The position numbers and the translations under genes are program-made. This document shows, piece after piece, positions 44,426 to 45,331 of a stretch of 45,331 nucleotides of DNA (its first letter is position 1; each line of letters starts with the position of its first letter). The DNA comes from an uncultured Lachnospiraceae bacterium (GTDB lineage: Bacteria > Bacillota > Clostridia > Lachnospirales > Lachnospiraceae). The stretch is from positions 1-45,331 of the forward strand of contig CAMWMS010000002.1 of the NCBI GenBank assembly GCA_947175435.1, in the 5' to 3' direction. The notes below the pieces were generated by a model. It did not search any database. It saw nothing but the letters and a program-made list of their open reading frames with translations, and was not told the origin of the DNA.

Positions 44426-45331
44426 TCAGAATATCTTATACAGATTAAACCAATATCGTTCTAAAAAGTAACTGCCTGTCTCTTCCACCTTAAGACCATC
44501 CGCTTCCCATTCGGCCACGATATCCTCGCGGCTGTTAAAACTGCCAATAAACCAGACCCGTCTGCCGTCCTCACACCACGTTTTAATCGCCTGCACATCT
44601 TCCGCCGTATCATAGGGTCTGATAATTTCCTGAATCAAGGTTTCCGGTGTGCCACACCATAGATAGCTTTCCGTGGCAGCATCCATGTAATAGGAGGTCA
44701 CCGCCTGCACCTGATCAAAATTATAAATAACAATATCGTCGGGCGCAATGGCAGATAATGCCTCCCCTGTCCGCTGCATAAGCAGGATCTTGTACTCCTC
44801 TTCTCCCATAAAAGCCCGATAATCGCGGAGTCCAATAATAAACATGCAGATCGTGATTGTGGTAAAAATCGACTTATAAATATTCTTTCTGTTCTCTTCC
44901 CACATCTCGTTAAACGCCACTGCAAACCCCAGCCAAAAACATCCCAACGCCGGAATCATATAGCGGTAGACAAAGATCGGGCGTAACAGTGCAGAAGCCA
45001 CGAAGCCAAAAGCCACTAAACCGATCAGCACACCTACACCCGCAATTGCAAATCCAAAATGTTCTACATAGCTCTGATGTAAGTTCTCATTTTGCTTTCT
45101 ATTCTGTATTTCGTTCTCTGTCTCACTGTATACTTTTCTATGTCCATTCGTCTGCATTTCGGACAGAATCAATTCTTCACTGTCGATTATGCTTTTATTT
45201 TGTTCGTTTTTGTATTTTTCTATACCATAATGGTAGACTTTTGTCGCTCCATATACAAATACGAGAACGCAGACTACAAACATGACCACCGCAAGAATTA
45301 CGCTCAAAATCCCATTAGTAAACGACTTCTT
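44426..45331 (-). CDS. Membrane protein, C-terminal part (glycosyltransferase 39-like?), cut by window
   Basis: The frame is open to the right edge, so the N-terminal part is missing. The visible part has about four membrane helices (VILAVVMFVVCVLVFVYG, then about residues 85-140), the segment RPIFVYRYMIPALGCFWLGF and a C-terminal extracytoplasmic domain (APDDIVIYNFDQVQAVTSYY, RRVWFIGSFNSRED). That layout (RYMIPALGCF before the last helices, then a soluble end) is reminiscent of GT39/ArnT/PMT-type lipid-linked glycosyltransferases, which modify cell-wall polymers or proteins. The catalytic N-terminal Asp motif is out of view, so the family call is tentative. Confidence 0.55.
   Translation of the reverse strand, partial: KKSFTNGILSVILAVVMFVVCVLVFVYGATKVYHYGIEKYKNEQNKSIIDSEELILSEMQTNGHRKVYSETENEIQNRKQNENLHQSYVEHFGFAIAGVGVLIGLVAFGFVASALLRPIFVYRYMIPALGCFWLGFAVAFNEMWEENRKNIYKSIFTTITICMFIIGLRDYRAFMGEEEYKILLMQRTGEALSAIAPDDIVIYNFDQVQAVTSYYMDAATESYLWCGTPETLIQEIIRPYDTAEDVQAIKTWCEDGRRVWFIGSFNSREDIVAEWEADGLKVEETGSYFLERYWFNLYKIF

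Noticed and set aside
1-45331. CRISPR array, prophage or complete transposon
   Set aside because: No regularly spaced repeats, phage structural genes or transposase frames were seen on reading the window.

Overview
The window looks like a chromosomal segment of a Gram-positive anaerobe of the class Clostridia, most likely a Lachnospiraceae-type gut bacterium. This rests on the gene families, not on a database search: a clostridial cysteine desulfurase / IscU / Rrf2 operon, DUF4474 and DUF3737 proteins, a PadR-HAAS pair, a ZIP transporter, an alanine/sodium symporter, MCPs and GGDEF-EAL signalling, lipoprotein signals, and sigma-A promoters of the TTGACA-N17-TATAAT kind. Both ends cut through genes: an M56/BlaR1-like membrane sensor on the left and the C-terminal end of a membrane glycosyltransferase-like protein on the right.

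Layout. 1-5.4 kb (+): M56 sensor with a very large extracellular part, a small coiled-coil protein, a DUF4474 membrane-anchored protein translationally coupled to a calcineurin-like phosphoesterase, and a class I glutamine amidotransferase-like hydrolase. 5.3-8.0 kb (-): a DUF2974 alpha/beta-hydrolase, a nucleoid-associated (NA37/YejK-like) protein and a small hypothetical protein. 8.1-12.5 kb: AgcS symporter (+), a sensor-less MCP (-), a ZIP transporter (-) and an orphan tyrosine recombinase (-). 12.5-14.7 kb (-): iscS-iscU-rrf2 under a consensus promoter with a perfect inverted repeat at its -10. 14.8-18.1 kb: an MBL-fold protein, DUF3737 protein and small protein (-), divergent from a LysR regulator (+).

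18.0-28.4 kb is the accessory region. It carries an orphan HipA-like kinase, a small membrane protein, a 1524-residue NACHT STAND ATPase with a C-terminal propeller-like half (the best candidate for a poorly described, NLR-like immune or sensor system), an AT-rich stretch with hairpins and few genes, a DUF2975/YozG-type membrane protein-HTH pair, an Asp-box lipoprotein and a decayed HTH gene.

28.4-45.3 kb returns to core-like content: RlmD-type rRNA methyltransferase, two small conserved proteins, a full MCP, tRNA-Pro(AGG), a GGDEF-EAL protein, PepD-type peptidase, a HAAS-SEDS fusion with its PadR regulator (promoter carrying twin 21-bp palindromes), infC-rpmI-rplT with an L20-type leader and a probable ATT start, a GH2 glycosidase divergent from an MFS sugar-type transporter, a lipoprotein, a DUF1540 protein and the truncated membrane protein.

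Most confident: the translation, Fe-S, transporter and signalling genes. Most speculative: the biological role of the NACHT region, the catalytic status of the SEDS fusion, and a 25-nt repeat that follows two different terminators.
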